Shown here: positions 18,211 through 27,186 of the stretch, piece by piece | How positions within the stretch are numbered: the stretch's first letter is position 1 | Layout of the letters: the number at the start of each line of letters is the position of its first letter | Assembly: GCF_009650765.1 (NCBI RefSeq) | Contig: NZ_CP045740.1 | Location: 5,556,001-5,620,000 of the forward strand | DNA from: Streptomyces sp. SUK 48 | GTDB taxonomy: Bacteria; Actinomycetota; Actinomycetes; Streptomycetales; Streptomycetaceae | DNA length: 64,000 nt | Reading direction: 5' to 3' | Notes under the pieces: generated by a model | Databases searched by the model: none | Seen by the model: the letters and a program-made list of their open reading frames with translations, nothing else | Told to the model about the DNA's origin: nothing | Translations under genes and position numbers: made by a program

Positions 18211-18248
18211 TACCAGAGTGTTCTCATCCTGGTACCAGGAGTACCTGG
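18211..18248. promoter_or_regulatory. TACCAG-containing palindromes between MFS exporter and regulator
   Basis: The perfect palindrome CTGGTACCAG lies at 18229-18238, with further half-sites TACCAG (18211-18216) and GTACCTGG (18241-18248). It is in the middle of the 102-base divergent region, so it is the best candidate operator for the MmyB-type regulator. Confidence 0.55.
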
Positions 18249-18281
18249 AAACAGGCTGACCGGCACGGCACCCTGGAGGGC

Positions 18282-19163
18282 ATGGCCACCATGACGACCA
18301 CCGCACCCGGTCTCGGGAGCGCCGCGGGCGGCGCGGAGATCCGGCGCCACGAACTGGCCGCCTTCCTGCGCAGCCGGCGCGAGCGCATCAGCCCCGAGCA
18401 GGTCGGCCTGCCGCGCGGCCCCCGCCGCCGGACGCCGGGGCTGCGCCGCGAGGAGGTGGCGCACCTGTCCGCGGTCGGCGTCACCTGGTACACGTGGCTG
18501 GAACAGGCGCGTGCCATCCAGGTCTCCGTACAGGTCCTGGACGCCCTCGCGCGCACCCTGCGGCTCGACGCCAGCGAGCGTGCCCATCTGTTCCAGCTGG
18601 CCGGCGCCAACGACCCGACGCCGGGGGCCCGTTGCCCGAGCGTGACGCCCGCGCTGCGCGAGATGCTGGACCGGCTCGGGCCGATCCCCGCCGCCGTGCA
18701 GAACAGCCGGTACGACATCCTCGCCTACAACCGCCCCTACGCCCTCCTCATGGGCGCCGACCTGGACGAGATCCCGCCCGAGGACCGCAACTGCGTCCTG
18801 CTCGCCTACACCGACCCCCACTGGCGGGCCGCGATCGTAAATTTGGAGGAGACCCAGCGGCTGATGGCCGCCCGGCTGCGGGCCGCCCTCGCCGGTCATC
18901 TGGGCGAGCCCGCCTGGAAGATGCTGCTCAAACGCCTGGAGGAATCACCGGAGTTCCGGGAGAACTGGGAGCGCTACGAGGTGGTCGGGCACCGCTCCAA
19001 GACCAAGGAGTTCGTCAACCCCCAGGTGGGACACCTGACGTTGGAGCACACCGATCTGTGGCTGGCCCCCGAACTGGGCGGCCGGATGGTGACGTACACG
19101 CCCAAGAACGAGGAGACGCGCGAGCGGCTGGAGCGGCTCCACCGGCTGGCGCGGGGGAGCTGA
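18282..19163 (+). CDS. XRE family regulator, MmyB-like
   Basis: A 293-residue regulator with an N-terminal helix-turn-helix (about residues 20-85; PGLRREEVAHLSAVGVTWYTWLEQARAIQVS in pieces) and a C-terminal MmyB-like/PAS-related domain (NSRYDILAYNRPYALLMG, LAYTDPHWRA). GGAGGG lies before the ATG at 18282. Known relatives bind fatty-acyl ligands and control exporters. Divergent orientation indicates control of the MFS gene. Confidence 0.9.
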   Translation: MATMTTTAPGLGSAAGGAEIRRHELAAFLRSRRERISPEQVGLPRGPRRRTPGLRREEVAHLSAVGVTWYTWLEQARAIQVSVQVLDALARTLRLDASERAHLFQLAGANDPTPGARCPSVTPALREMLDRLGPIPAAVQNSRYDILAYNRPYALLMGADLDEIPPEDRNCVLLAYTDPHWRAAIVNLEETQRLMAARLRAALAGHLGEPAWKMLLKRLEESPEFRENWERYEVVGHRSKTKEFVNPQVGHLTLEHTDLWLAPELGGRMVTYTPKNEETRERLERLHRLARGS

Positions 19164-19298
19164 TCAGTCCGCCGCGTACGGGTGCGGCTTCGGTAAAAGA
19201 TTCGAAATCTACAGTTCAACAGGGTTGTCCTGTGCATGACTTGCTCGATGGGATGCGCGAGACCACTTCGGTCGACACCAGACCTCTCAGGGGATTTC

Positions 19299-20669
19299 AT
19301 GCACATATCCCGTACCGGGCGAGGCATCGCGGCCGCCACCACCGGGGCTGCCGCTCTCGTCGCCGCCGCGCTGGCGACCGCCGCCCCCGCGAGCGTCGCC
19401 ACCGCGGCTCCCGCGGCCGTGCCGCACACCTTCGCGGCTCCGGCCATCGCCGGGCACACCCTCGCCCACGACGTGGACAGCCCGATCTCCATCGCCCAGT
19501 GCCAGGCCAAGTGGCACATCAACTGCTACACCCCGCTCCAGTACCGCACCGCGTACAACCTGAACTCGCTCTACCGCAAGGGCGTCACGGGCAAGGGGCG
19601 CACGATCGTCATCGTGGACTCGTTCGGCTCCCCGACGATCCAGCACGACCTCGACGTGTACAGCAAGCAGTTCGGCATGGCGAGCACCAAGGTCTCGGTC
19701 GTCAAGTGGGGCAAGGTGCCCCCCTTCGACCCGAAGAACAGCGACATGACGGGCTGGGCGGGCGAGACCACCCTGGACGTCGAGATGGCCCACGCCGCCG
19801 CGCCCGGCGCCCGGATCGTGCTGGTCGAGACGGGGGTCGCGGAGACCGAGGGCGTCACCGGTCTGCCGGAGATGATGAGCGCCGAGAAGGCCCTGATCGA
19901 CCACGGGGTCGGCGACGTCATCACGCAGAGCTTCGACGCGACCGAGAACACCTTCCCGGGCGTCGACCAGGGCGACTCCTCCAGCATCCGCAACCTGCGG
20001 TACGCGTTCAAGGACGCGGCCCGCAAGCAGGTGACGGTCCTCGCCTCCTCCGGTGACGACGGCCCCACCAACGGCACGCTGGACGGCTCGGGCGACTACA
20101 CCAAGCAGGTCAACTCCTGGCCCTCCGCCGACCCGCTGGTCACCTCCGTCGGCGGCACCCAGCTGCACCTGGACGACCAGGGCAACCGGATCAAGCCCGA
20201 CAGCGTCTACAACGACTACGGCGCGGGCGGCGGCGGTGTCTCCCACGTGTTCTCCCGGCCGGCCTTCCAGAACGGCGTGAAGAAGATCGTCGGCAACCAC
20301 CGCGGCACCCCGGACATCTCGATGTCCGCCGCCGTCAACGGCGGTGCCTGGGTGTACTCCAGCTACGACCCGACGGCCGTCGGCTGGAACGTCTACGGCG
20401 GCACCAGCGAGTCCAGCCCGCTCTTCTCGGGCATCGTCGCGCTCGCCGACCAGGTCGCCGGGCACCGCCTGGGCAACGTCAACGCCGCGCTCTACCGCCT
20501 CGCCGGGCACAAGGGCACCGGCATCGTGGACGTCAACGACGGCACGGACAACACCTACGGCGGGGTCACCGGCTACCAGGCCGTCGACGGCTACGACATG
20601 GCCACCGGCGTCGGCACGCTGGACGCGCCGAGCTTCGTGAAGTCGCTGGCCAGGGCCGCCCGCCGCTGA
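19299..20669 (+). CDS. Secreted sedolisin-type serine-carboxyl peptidase (S53)
   Basis: A 456-residue exported protease. The ATG at 19299 starts a signal peptide (residues 1-37). The catalytic residues of the sedolisin family are visible: Glu156 and Asp160 in GETTLD, Asp253/254 in SSGDDGP (oxyanion) and Ser370 in GGTSESSP. The C-terminal calcium site is suggested by DMATGVGTLD. It is active at acidic pH in relatives. There is no long N-terminal propeptide, which is shorter than typical kumamolisin-like enzymes. A terminator follows. Confidence 0.92.
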   Translation: MHISRTGRGIAAATTGAAALVAAALATAAPASVATAAPAAVPHTFAAPAIAGHTLAHDVDSPISIAQCQAKWHINCYTPLQYRTAYNLNSLYRKGVTGKGRTIVIVDSFGSPTIQHDLDVYSKQFGMASTKVSVVKWGKVPPFDPKNSDMTGWAGETTLDVEMAHAAAPGARIVLVETGVAETEGVTGLPEMMSAEKALIDHGVGDVITQSFDATENTFPGVDQGDSSSIRNLRYAFKDAARKQVTVLASSGDDGPTNGTLDGSGDYTKQVNSWPSADPLVTSVGGTQLHLDDQGNRIKPDSVYNDYGAGGGGVSHVFSRPAFQNGVKKIVGNHRGTPDISMSAAVNGGAWVYSSYDPTAVGWNVYGGTSESSPLFSGIVALADQVAGHRLGNVNAALYRLAGHKGTGIVDVNDGTDNTYGGVTGYQAVDGYDMATGVGTLDAPSFVKSLARAARR

Positions 20670-20697
20670 CGCGGAGCACGGACCACCGAACGAGAGG

Positions 20698-20730
20698 GAG
20701 CCGGCCCGGGTGCCGTACCCGGACCGGCTC
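20698..20730. terminator. Terminator between sedolisin gene and MFS exporter
   Basis: A 14-base stem with one mismatch (GAGCCGGCCCGGGT / ACCCGGACCGGCTC) and a five-base loop, followed by TTCCTC. It lies between convergent genes. Confidence 0.7.
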
Positions 20731-20764
20731 TTCCTCGGCCCTCGCGGTCGCGGTCCCCGCGGTG

Positions 20765-22225
20765 TCAGACGCGGCCGGGCACGCCCACCGCCTGCCGGAT
20801 CTCCGTGCTCTCCAGCCGCTCCGCCGCGCGCTCGGCCGTACGGCGGGCCCAGTGGCCGCTGGTGAGCAGGCCCAGCGCGAGCACCGCGAGACCGCAGGCC
20901 GTGAGAATCCACCAGCCGGGCCGCGCGGCGTCGACGAAGGTACTGCGGTACGACGACGAGCCGATGCCCGCGGCGAGGACCGCGCCGATCACCGCGACGC
21001 CGAGGGTCTGGCCCAGCTGCCGGCTGGTGGAGGCGACGGCGGCGGCCACCCCGGCCTGGGCGCGGGGCATGCCGGAGACGGCCGTGTTGGTGATCGGCGC
21101 GTTGACGAAGCCGAAGCCGATGCCGAACAGGACGTAGCCGAGGAACAGGGTGGTGTTCGAGGTCTCGGCCTCGAACAGCGCGAACATGAGGCCGCTGAGC
21201 GTCATGGCCGTACCGGCGACCAGCAGCGGCAGCCGGGGGCCGCGGGTGCCGACCAGGCGGCCGGACAGGGGCGCGCACAGGAAGGTCGGCGCGGCCATGG
21301 GGAGCATCCACAGGCCCGCGTGCAGGGCGTCGAGGCCGCGGACGTTCTGCAGGTACAGCGTCGACATGAACAGGAAGCCGCCGAGCGCGGCGAAGGCGCT
21401 GATCGCGATCACGGTCGCCCCGCTGAACGGCGCGGAGCGGAAGAAGCGCAGGTCGATGAGGGGTTCGTCACGCCAGGGCTCGTACCAGAGCAGGGCGCCC
21501 AGCGCGGCTGCGGCGATCACGAAGTACGGCGCGACCGAGGCGAGGCCGGAGCCGGGCGCCTGGATGATGCCGTAGGTCAGCGCGCCGAACAGGGCGATCA
21601 CCAGCACCTGGCCCACCGGGTCGGGGCGGCGGCCCTTGGGGGCGCGGGACTCCGGGACGAAACGCAGGGTCAGCAGCAGCGCCGCGAGGCCGATCGGGAG
21701 GTTGATCCAGAAGATCGCGCGCCAGCTCACGGACTGCACCAGCAGGCCGCCGACCAGCGGGCCGAGCGCCATGGATATGCCGACCACCGCGCCCCAGACG
21801 CCGATGGCGCGGGCGCGCTCACGGGCGTCGGTGAAGGTGTTGGTGATGATCGACATGGCGACCGGGTTGAGCATCGAGCCGCCGATGGCCTGGACCATGC
21901 GGAAGACCACGAGCAGGGACAGGCTGGGGGCGAGCGAGCACAGCACCGAGCCGATGGTGAACACCACGAGGCCGGCCATGAAGACGCGCTTGCGGCCGAT
22001 CCGGTCGGCGGTGGAGCCGGCCAGCATCAGCAGCGAGGCCAGGACCAGGGTGTATGCGTCGATGGTCCACTGAAGACCGGAGGTGGTGGCGTGCAGATCG
22101 CGCTGCATCGAGGGCAGCGCCACATTCAGCACGGTGTTGTCGAGGCTCACGATCAGCAGGCTCATGCAGCAGATCGCGAGCACGAGCATGCGCCTGCGGG
22201 GACTCAGCTCTGGCATGCGCGTCAT
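20765..22225 (-). CDS. MFS drug efflux transporter, DHA2 type
   Basis: A 486-residue 14-helix antiporter. The N-terminus has the EmrB-type MSLLIVSLDNTVLNVALPSMQ motif, followed by GSTADRIGRKRVFM (loop 2-3) and GPLVGGLLVQ (motif C). It is the second DHA2 exporter in the window. The start could also be nine bases inside (ATG at 22216). No adjacent regulator; dusB starts divergently. Confidence 0.9.
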   Translation of the reverse strand: MTRMPELSPRRRMLVLAICCMSLLIVSLDNTVLNVALPSMQRDLHATTSGLQWTIDAYTLVLASLLMLAGSTADRIGRKRVFMAGLVVFTIGSVLCSLAPSLSLLVVFRMVQAIGGSMLNPVAMSIITNTFTDARERARAIGVWGAVVGISMALGPLVGGLLVQSVSWRAIFWINLPIGLAALLLTLRFVPESRAPKGRRPDPVGQVLVIALFGALTYGIIQAPGSGLASVAPYFVIAAAALGALLWYEPWRDEPLIDLRFFRSAPFSGATVIAISAFAALGGFLFMSTLYLQNVRGLDALHAGLWMLPMAAPTFLCAPLSGRLVGTRGPRLPLLVAGTAMTLSGLMFALFEAETSNTTLFLGYVLFGIGFGFVNAPITNTAVSGMPRAQAGVAAAVASTSRQLGQTLGVAVIGAVLAAGIGSSSYRSTFVDAARPGWWILTACGLAVLALGLLTSGHWARRTAERAAERLESTEIRQAVGVPGRV

Positions 22226-22355
22226 CGTACGCCGACTTCGATAGTGCGTCTAACTAATGACTAGTACACGGGCTCGGGGCACGCCGACCGGTGAGGGACA
22301 ATGGTTCCTTGCCCCCTTCCGTTGTACATCCGTACGTCCGTCCCGGAGCCGTCTG

Positions 22356-23486
22356 ATGACCAACCCGCTCTCCATCGGCCCGCACACCGTGACTCCGCCC
22401 GTCGTGCTCGCACCCATGGCCGGGATCACGAACGCGCCCTTCCGCACGCTGTGCCGCGAGTTCAGCGGGGGCAAGGGGCTGTACGTCAGCGAGATGATCA
22501 CGACTCGGGCGCTGGTCGAGCGCAACGACAAGACCATGCAGCTGATCAGGTTCGACGCGAGCGAGACGCCGCGGTCGATCCAGCTGTACGGCGTCGACCC
22601 CGCGACCGTCGGCAAGGCCGTCCGCATGATCGCGGAGGAGGGCCTGGCCGATCACATCGACCTGAACTTCGGCTGCCCGGTCCCCAAGGTGACCCGCAAG
22701 GGCGGCGGCTCGGCGCTGCCGTACAAGCGGAACCTGCTGCGGGCGATCCTGCGCGAGGCGGTGTCCGGGGCGGGGGACCTGCCGGTGACGATGAAGATGC
22801 GCAAGGGCATCGACGACGACCACATCACCTACCTCGACGCCGGGCGGATCGCCGTCGAGGAGGGTGTGACGGCGATCGCGCTGCACGGCCGTACGGCGGC
22901 GCAGCACTACGGCGGCACCGCCGACTGGGACGCGATCGCGCGGCTGAAGGAGCATGTGCCGGAGATCCCGGTGCTCGGCAACGGGGACATCTGGTCGGCC
23001 GAGGACGCGCTGCGGATGGTCCGGGTGACCGGGTGCGACGGGGTGGTCGTGGGCCGCGGCTGCCTGGGCCGCCCCTGGCTCTTCGCCGACCTCGTGGCCG
23101 CCTTCGAGGGCCGCTCCGACTTCCAGAGGCCCGAGCTGCGCCAGGTCGCCGACGTGATGGTCCGGCACGCCCGGCTGCTCGGCGAATGGCTCGGCGACGA
23201 GTCCAAGGGCGTGATCGACTTCCGCAAGCACGTCGCCTGGTACCTGAAGGGCTTCGCGGTCGGCTCCGAGATGCGCAAGCGCCTCGCCATCACCTCCTCC
23301 CTCGCGGAACTCCGCTCCGGCCTCGACGAACTCGACCTCTCCCAGCCCTGGCCCACCGGCGCCGACGGCCCCCGCGGCCGCACCTCCGGCAACAACCGGG
23401 TCGTCCTCCCGGACGGCTGGCTGAAGGACCCGTACGACTGCGCGGGCGTGACCGAGGACGCGGAACTGGACACATCGGGCGGCTGA
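22356..23486 (+). CDS. dusB: tRNA-dihydrouridine synthase DusB (NifR3 family)
   Basis: A 376-residue flavoenzyme that reduces uridine in tRNA D-loops. The N-terminus reads PVVLAPMAGITNAPFR, the flavin barrel start; the catalytic Cys is in FGCPVPKVTRKGGG; ALHGRTAAQ and VLGNGDIWS and VGRGCLGRPW complete the family signatures. The ATG at 22356 removes a spurious 33-residue extension. Confidence 0.95.
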   Translation: MTNPLSIGPHTVTPPVVLAPMAGITNAPFRTLCREFSGGKGLYVSEMITTRALVERNDKTMQLIRFDASETPRSIQLYGVDPATVGKAVRMIAEEGLADHIDLNFGCPVPKVTRKGGGSALPYKRNLLRAILREAVSGAGDLPVTMKMRKGIDDDHITYLDAGRIAVEEGVTAIALHGRTAAQHYGGTADWDAIARLKEHVPEIPVLGNGDIWSAEDALRMVRVTGCDGVVVGRGCLGRPWLFADLVAAFEGRSDFQRPELRQVADVMVRHARLLGEWLGDESKGVIDFRKHVAWYLKGFAVGSEMRKRLAITSSLAELRSGLDELDLSQPWPTGADGPRGRTSGNNRVVLPDGWLKDPYDCAGVTEDAELDTSGG

Positions 23487-23553
23487 GCCGTGCGCGGCCG
23501 GAGAGCCGGGCCGGGCCATGGGCCCATCGCCGGACTCCGGGCCGCAGAGCCGG

Positions 23554-23598
23554 TCCCGGCACCCCCCCGGGGCCCGGCACCCCCGGGGTCCCGGCACC
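23554..23598. repeat. Imperfect tandem repeat between dusB and the debranching enzyme
   Basis: Three copies of CCCGGCACCCCC with GGGG tails lie head to tail. The repeat sits in the intergenic space of two convergent genes. Its C/G runs would form mixed hairpins; a terminator role is possible. Confidence 0.4.
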
Positions 23599-23610
23599 CT
23601 CCTGGTGTCC

Positions 23611-25551
23611 CTACGCCCCTCCCACCGCTGTCAGCAGGGCCAGCGGGGCCGCCGCGGAGCGGGATTCGCGGGTGCAGGCGTGGGGGTAGGGGACCGGTTC
23701 GGGGTGGGTGGCGCGGGGGTAGCCGGCCAGCACCTCGGGGAGACGGTGGGCAGGGGAGAGGGACGCCGCCTCCACCAGCGCGTGCGCCACCGTCCGGGCC
23801 TCGTCGTGCAGGCCGTAACGGGCCAGGCCCAGGGCGATCAGGGCGTTGTCGTGGGGCCAGACGGAGCCGCGGTGCGGGGAGAGCGGGTGGTAGGCGGGCT
23901 GGTCGGCGGCCAGCGTGCGCACGCCCCAGCCGGAGAAGAAGTCGGGCTCCAGCAGCCGCCGCCCCACCACCTCGCCGTACTCCTTGTCCAGCAGACCGGT
24001 CCACAGCAGATGCCCCGCGTCGGAGGCCAGCGCGTCGATCCTGCGGCCCTCCGCGTCCAGGGCCAGCGCCGGGAAGGACGCCTCCCGCATCCAGAAGTCC
24101 CGCTGGAAGCGGTCGCGCAGATCGGCCGCCGCCTGCTCCAGCAGCGCCGCGTACGTCCCGTCGGCCCACACCGTCCGCGCCACCCACGCCGTCCGCCGCA
24201 GCGCGTCGTACGCATAGCCCTGCGCGCCCGCCGCCATCACCGCCCCGCTGGGCCGCGTACCGTCGGCGCGGCAGATCGCGCCGGGCGAGTCCTTCCAGTT
24301 CTGGTTGGCGAGACCGCCCTCGTCTGCGCGGTAGACGAGATAGCCGCGCGAGGTCAGCCCGCCGTGGTCCAGCATCCAGCCGACCGCGGCCCGCGCGTGC
24401 GCCTCCAGCCGGCGGGCCGGCGCCAGATCACCGGTCTGCTCGGTGTACGCGCCGAGCAGCACGAGGAACAGCGGGGTCGCGTCCACCGAGCCGTAGTACC
24501 GCGCGTACGGCACCTGCCCGAAGTGCGCCAGCTCCCCGTGCCGTACCTCGTGCACGATCTTCCCCGGCTCGGCGCCCCGCGCGCCCCCGGCACCGCCCGC
24601 CTGGGTCGCGGCCAGCGCGAAGAGCGTCGCGGCGGCCGGCCGGGGCCGGTAGGGGAGCGCGAACAGGGAGGTGAGCAGCGCGTCCCGGGCGAGCAGCGTC
24701 AGATACCAGGGCGCCCCGCCGGTCGGCACCCGCAGTTCCTCGCCGTCCGGACCCGTCGCCGCGACCTGGAGCGCCGCCAGGTCGGTGAGCCCCCGCGCAC
24801 AGGCCGCCGCCAGCTCCGGCCATCCGGTCGGGAACGCCACGCCCTCCACGAACTCGGCTTCCAGGGCGTTGAGTTGGTCCGCCATGGCGGACGGGTCCCG
24901 GGGCACCCGCAGCGCGCGCCGGTCGCCGTGCGGCCGCGCCATCACCCGCAGGACCAGCTCCCGCGTCCCGTGCGGCGGCAGTTCCAGCGTCCACACCAGC
25001 CGGCGGGCGCCCGTCCCCGTCTCCTCCACCGCCTGCGGCGCCGGATCCGCCGTGATCGTCGTACACGAACGCCATTCCGCGCGCCGGTACGTGAACTCGA
25101 TCCCGTCGTCCAGCACCATCCGCGAACGCAGCGCACCCGCCTTGACGTACGTCCGGTGATCGGGACGCAGCTCGAACTGGTCGGCGAAGTCCGCGTCCGC
25201 GGTGATCGCCAGCCGGATGGTCGTCGGCACCGGACGATTGCTCGTCACCCGGACCGTCTCCACGAACGAGTTGTCCCCGACCGCCTGTTCACGGAAGAGC
25301 GTGTGCGCGGGCGGCTCCGGACGCGCCCCGCGCGGTACGAGGACGCAGCGCGCGGTGCCGCCGTCCGCGACCGGGGTGAGCACCTCGGGCACCGCCCCGT
25401 CCACGGTGAGCTGCCAGCGGCTGAGATGCCGGGCGTCGCGCACGAACAACCCGTCCGGGGAGCCGCCGCCCCGGACCCCGCTGATGTCGCCCCGATCGCC
25501 CACGGCGGCGAACGTGGCGCCGTGCACGAGCAGATGCTGCCGGTCGGTCAT
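23611..25551 (-). CDS. Amylo-alpha-1,6-glucosidase-like glycogen debranching enzyme
   Basis: A 646-residue cytosolic hydrolase. Residues about 1-230 are the N-terminal beta-sandwich glycogen-debranch domain (VRDARHLSRWQLTVDG, FREQAVGDNSFVETV in pieces). Residues about 270-640 are the six-hairpin domain, with APWYLTLLARDALLTS, GSVDATPLFLVLLG, LANQNWKDSPGAI and PHRGSVWPHDNALIA. The last block is typical of the GH15/GH63-like clan. It likely acts on alpha-linked gluco-oligosaccharides. It is the second of two minus-strand glycosidases (145-base gap) beside a divergent ROK regulator. Confidence 0.85.
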   Translation of the reverse strand: MTDRQHLLVHGATFAAVGDRGDISGVRGGGSPDGLFVRDARHLSRWQLTVDGAVPEVLTPVADGGTARCVLVPRGARPEPPAHTLFREQAVGDNSFVETVRVTSNRPVPTTIRLAITADADFADQFELRPDHRTYVKAGALRSRMVLDDGIEFTYRRAEWRSCTTITADPAPQAVEETGTGARRLVWTLELPPHGTRELVLRVMARPHGDRRALRVPRDPSAMADQLNALEAEFVEGVAFPTGWPELAAACARGLTDLAALQVAATGPDGEELRVPTGGAPWYLTLLARDALLTSLFALPYRPRPAAATLFALAATQAGGAGGARGAEPGKIVHEVRHGELAHFGQVPYARYYGSVDATPLFLVLLGAYTEQTGDLAPARRLEAHARAAVGWMLDHGGLTSRGYLVYRADEGGLANQNWKDSPGAICRADGTRPSGAVMAAGAQGYAYDALRRTAWVARTVWADGTYAALLEQAAADLRDRFQRDFWMREASFPALALDAEGRRIDALASDAGHLLWTGLLDKEYGEVVGRRLLEPDFFSGWGVRTLAADQPAYHPLSPHRGSVWPHDNALIALGLARYGLHDEARTVAHALVEAASLSPAHRLPEVLAGYPRATHPEPVPYPHACTRESRSAAAPLALLTAVGGA

Positions 25552-25696
25552 CCCCGGTCCCTTCCCTCGTCGCTCTGTCGAACGTGCCGGTGCCCGCCTT
25601 GGACACGCCTCGCGACGGGCGCTTGAGCTCTTCATGCAGGTCGCTTGAGACGCCCTTTAGCCGCCCGAGACGCCCTTCGTGCGCGGGGGTGGCCCG

Positions 25697-27088
25697 TCAC
25701 CCGGGCCGGTCGAGCAGTCTGTGGTGCAGATCGAGCGCGAGCGCCGCCGTCCAGCCGAAGCCGGTCGCGCCGCACGCCTCGCCCGTGTACGGATCGACGT
25801 ACTCGGCGAAGCCGGACGCCTCGGCCAGCTCCAGCAGCGCCGCCCCGAGCGCGTCGGCCGGCCCCCGCTCGCCGTGCAGCCGCAGCCCCCGCTCCACCAG
25901 CCAGCTCGTGTTGAACCAGGCGGGGCCCCGCCAGTACCGGTGCGGATCGAACGCCTCGCCGAGCAGGTCGTAACTGGGCACCAGCCGGGTCGCGCCGCCG
26001 AACCCGAAGTGCGGCCCGGTCAGGGTGCGCACCAGCGCGGTGACCAACTCGCCGGGGAGCGTGGGCAGAAGAAGCGGAATCAGGCCGGACACACCGCGTT
26101 CGGGAATCAGTTCGCCGCCGCTCACATCCCGGCACAGGAACATCCCGGACTCCGCGCTCCACAGCCGCTCCACCAGTGCCGACGTCAGCCGCTCGGCCCG
26201 CGCGTGCCGGGCGCCGGGGCTCGCGCCCAACTCGGCCGCGATCTGCGCGAGGGCGTGCTCGGAGGCGATGAGCAGGGCGTTGAAGGACGGGTCCTCCACC
26301 GCGAACTCCCCGTGTCCGTCCTCGTACCGGTGGTCCCGGTAGGCCACGGCCAGCCGTACGTACCGCCCGTAGTCCAGATCCGTCGGCCGGTCCTCCGGCG
26401 CGCCGTGGTCCAGGTCGGCCCGGCGGAAGGAGCGGGCCGGCGCCGGCTCGATCCGCGCGAGCGGCGCGTCCCAGCAGGGGCTGTTGTCCATCCCCTGCTC
26501 CCAGGGGTGTACGACGGACACCAGACCGCCGCCGCCCAGGTCCCGGCGCCGCAGCAGATAGCGGTGCCAGGCCGCCAGCCTCGGGTAGACCCGGGCCAGG
26601 AAGCCCCGGGCGTGCGAGAGCCCGGGGTCGGCGCGGTGCACCAGCCAGGCCGCCAGCGCGTGCACCGGTGGCTGCACGATGCCGGACGTCTGTACGGTGC
26701 GCGGGGCGCCCGCCGCGCGTCCCGCGGTGCTGGAGCGCCAGAAGTCCGGGCCGGGGAAGTAGGCGTCGAGGGGGACGGAGGGGTTGAAGACGATGTGCGG
26801 CACGCGTCCGTCCGCCCACTGGGCGGACAGCAGCGTCTCCAGCTCGGTCTGCGCGCGCAGCGGCGACAGGTGCCGCAGCCCGATCGCGATGAACGCCGAG
26901 TCCCAGGACCACTGGTGCGGATACAGGCCCCGGGAGGGGACCGTCGAGGCGCCCGTCCAGTTGGCGTCGAGCACCCGCGCGGCCCGCACCGGCAGGGCGT
27001 CCGGGGGCGCGTACGACAGTGCGTGGGCGGTGAGTTGGGCGGTGCGGTCCACTCGGGGCTCCCCGAAGACGACGACGTCCGGACGCAC
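25697..27088 (-). CDS. Glycoside hydrolase of the GH63/MGH1-like clan
   Basis: A 463-residue six-hairpin glycosidase. Seen: GLYPHQWSWDSAFIAIGL (residues about 54-71), GIVQPPVHALAAW, MDNSPCWDAPL, YWRGPAWFNTSWL and FAEYVDPYTGEACGATGFG. These match the trehalase/mannosylglycerate-hydrolase-like fold, where the Asp of SWDSAF and a later Glu catalyse inversion. The likely substrates are glucosyl- or mannosylglycerate, or short alpha-glucans. It starts at a GTG at 27088 with no clear Shine-Dalgarno. Divergent from the ROK gene by 98 bases. Confidence 0.83.
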   Translation of the reverse strand: MRPDVVVFGEPRVDRTAQLTAHALSYAPPDALPVRAARVLDANWTGASTVPSRGLYPHQWSWDSAFIAIGLRHLSPLRAQTELETLLSAQWADGRVPHIVFNPSVPLDAYFPGPDFWRSSTAGRAAGAPRTVQTSGIVQPPVHALAAWLVHRADPGLSHARGFLARVYPRLAAWHRYLLRRRDLGGGGLVSVVHPWEQGMDNSPCWDAPLARIEPAPARSFRRADLDHGAPEDRPTDLDYGRYVRLAVAYRDHRYEDGHGEFAVEDPSFNALLIASEHALAQIAAELGASPGARHARAERLTSALVERLWSAESGMFLCRDVSGGELIPERGVSGLIPLLLPTLPGELVTALVRTLTGPHFGFGGATRLVPSYDLLGEAFDPHRYWRGPAWFNTSWLVERGLRLHGERGPADALGAALLELAEASGFAEYVDPYTGEACGATGFGWTAALALDLHHRLLDRPG

Positions 27089-27186
27089 GGCCGACCGGGT
27101 TCGGCATCGGCCGCCGTAGAGTTACGTCTATTTAACACGCAAAACCCACTATGTAATGCACGCTAGGGAAACACAAGGGGGTGCGC
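27089..27186. promoter_or_regulatory. Divergent promoter region of the glycosidases and ROK regulator
   Basis: A 98-base AT-rich island, unlike its neighbours. TTTAAC (27131-27136) and TAATGC (27154-27159) are 17 bases apart and could serve the ROK gene. No clean long palindrome is visible. Weak assignment. Confidence 0.4.
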
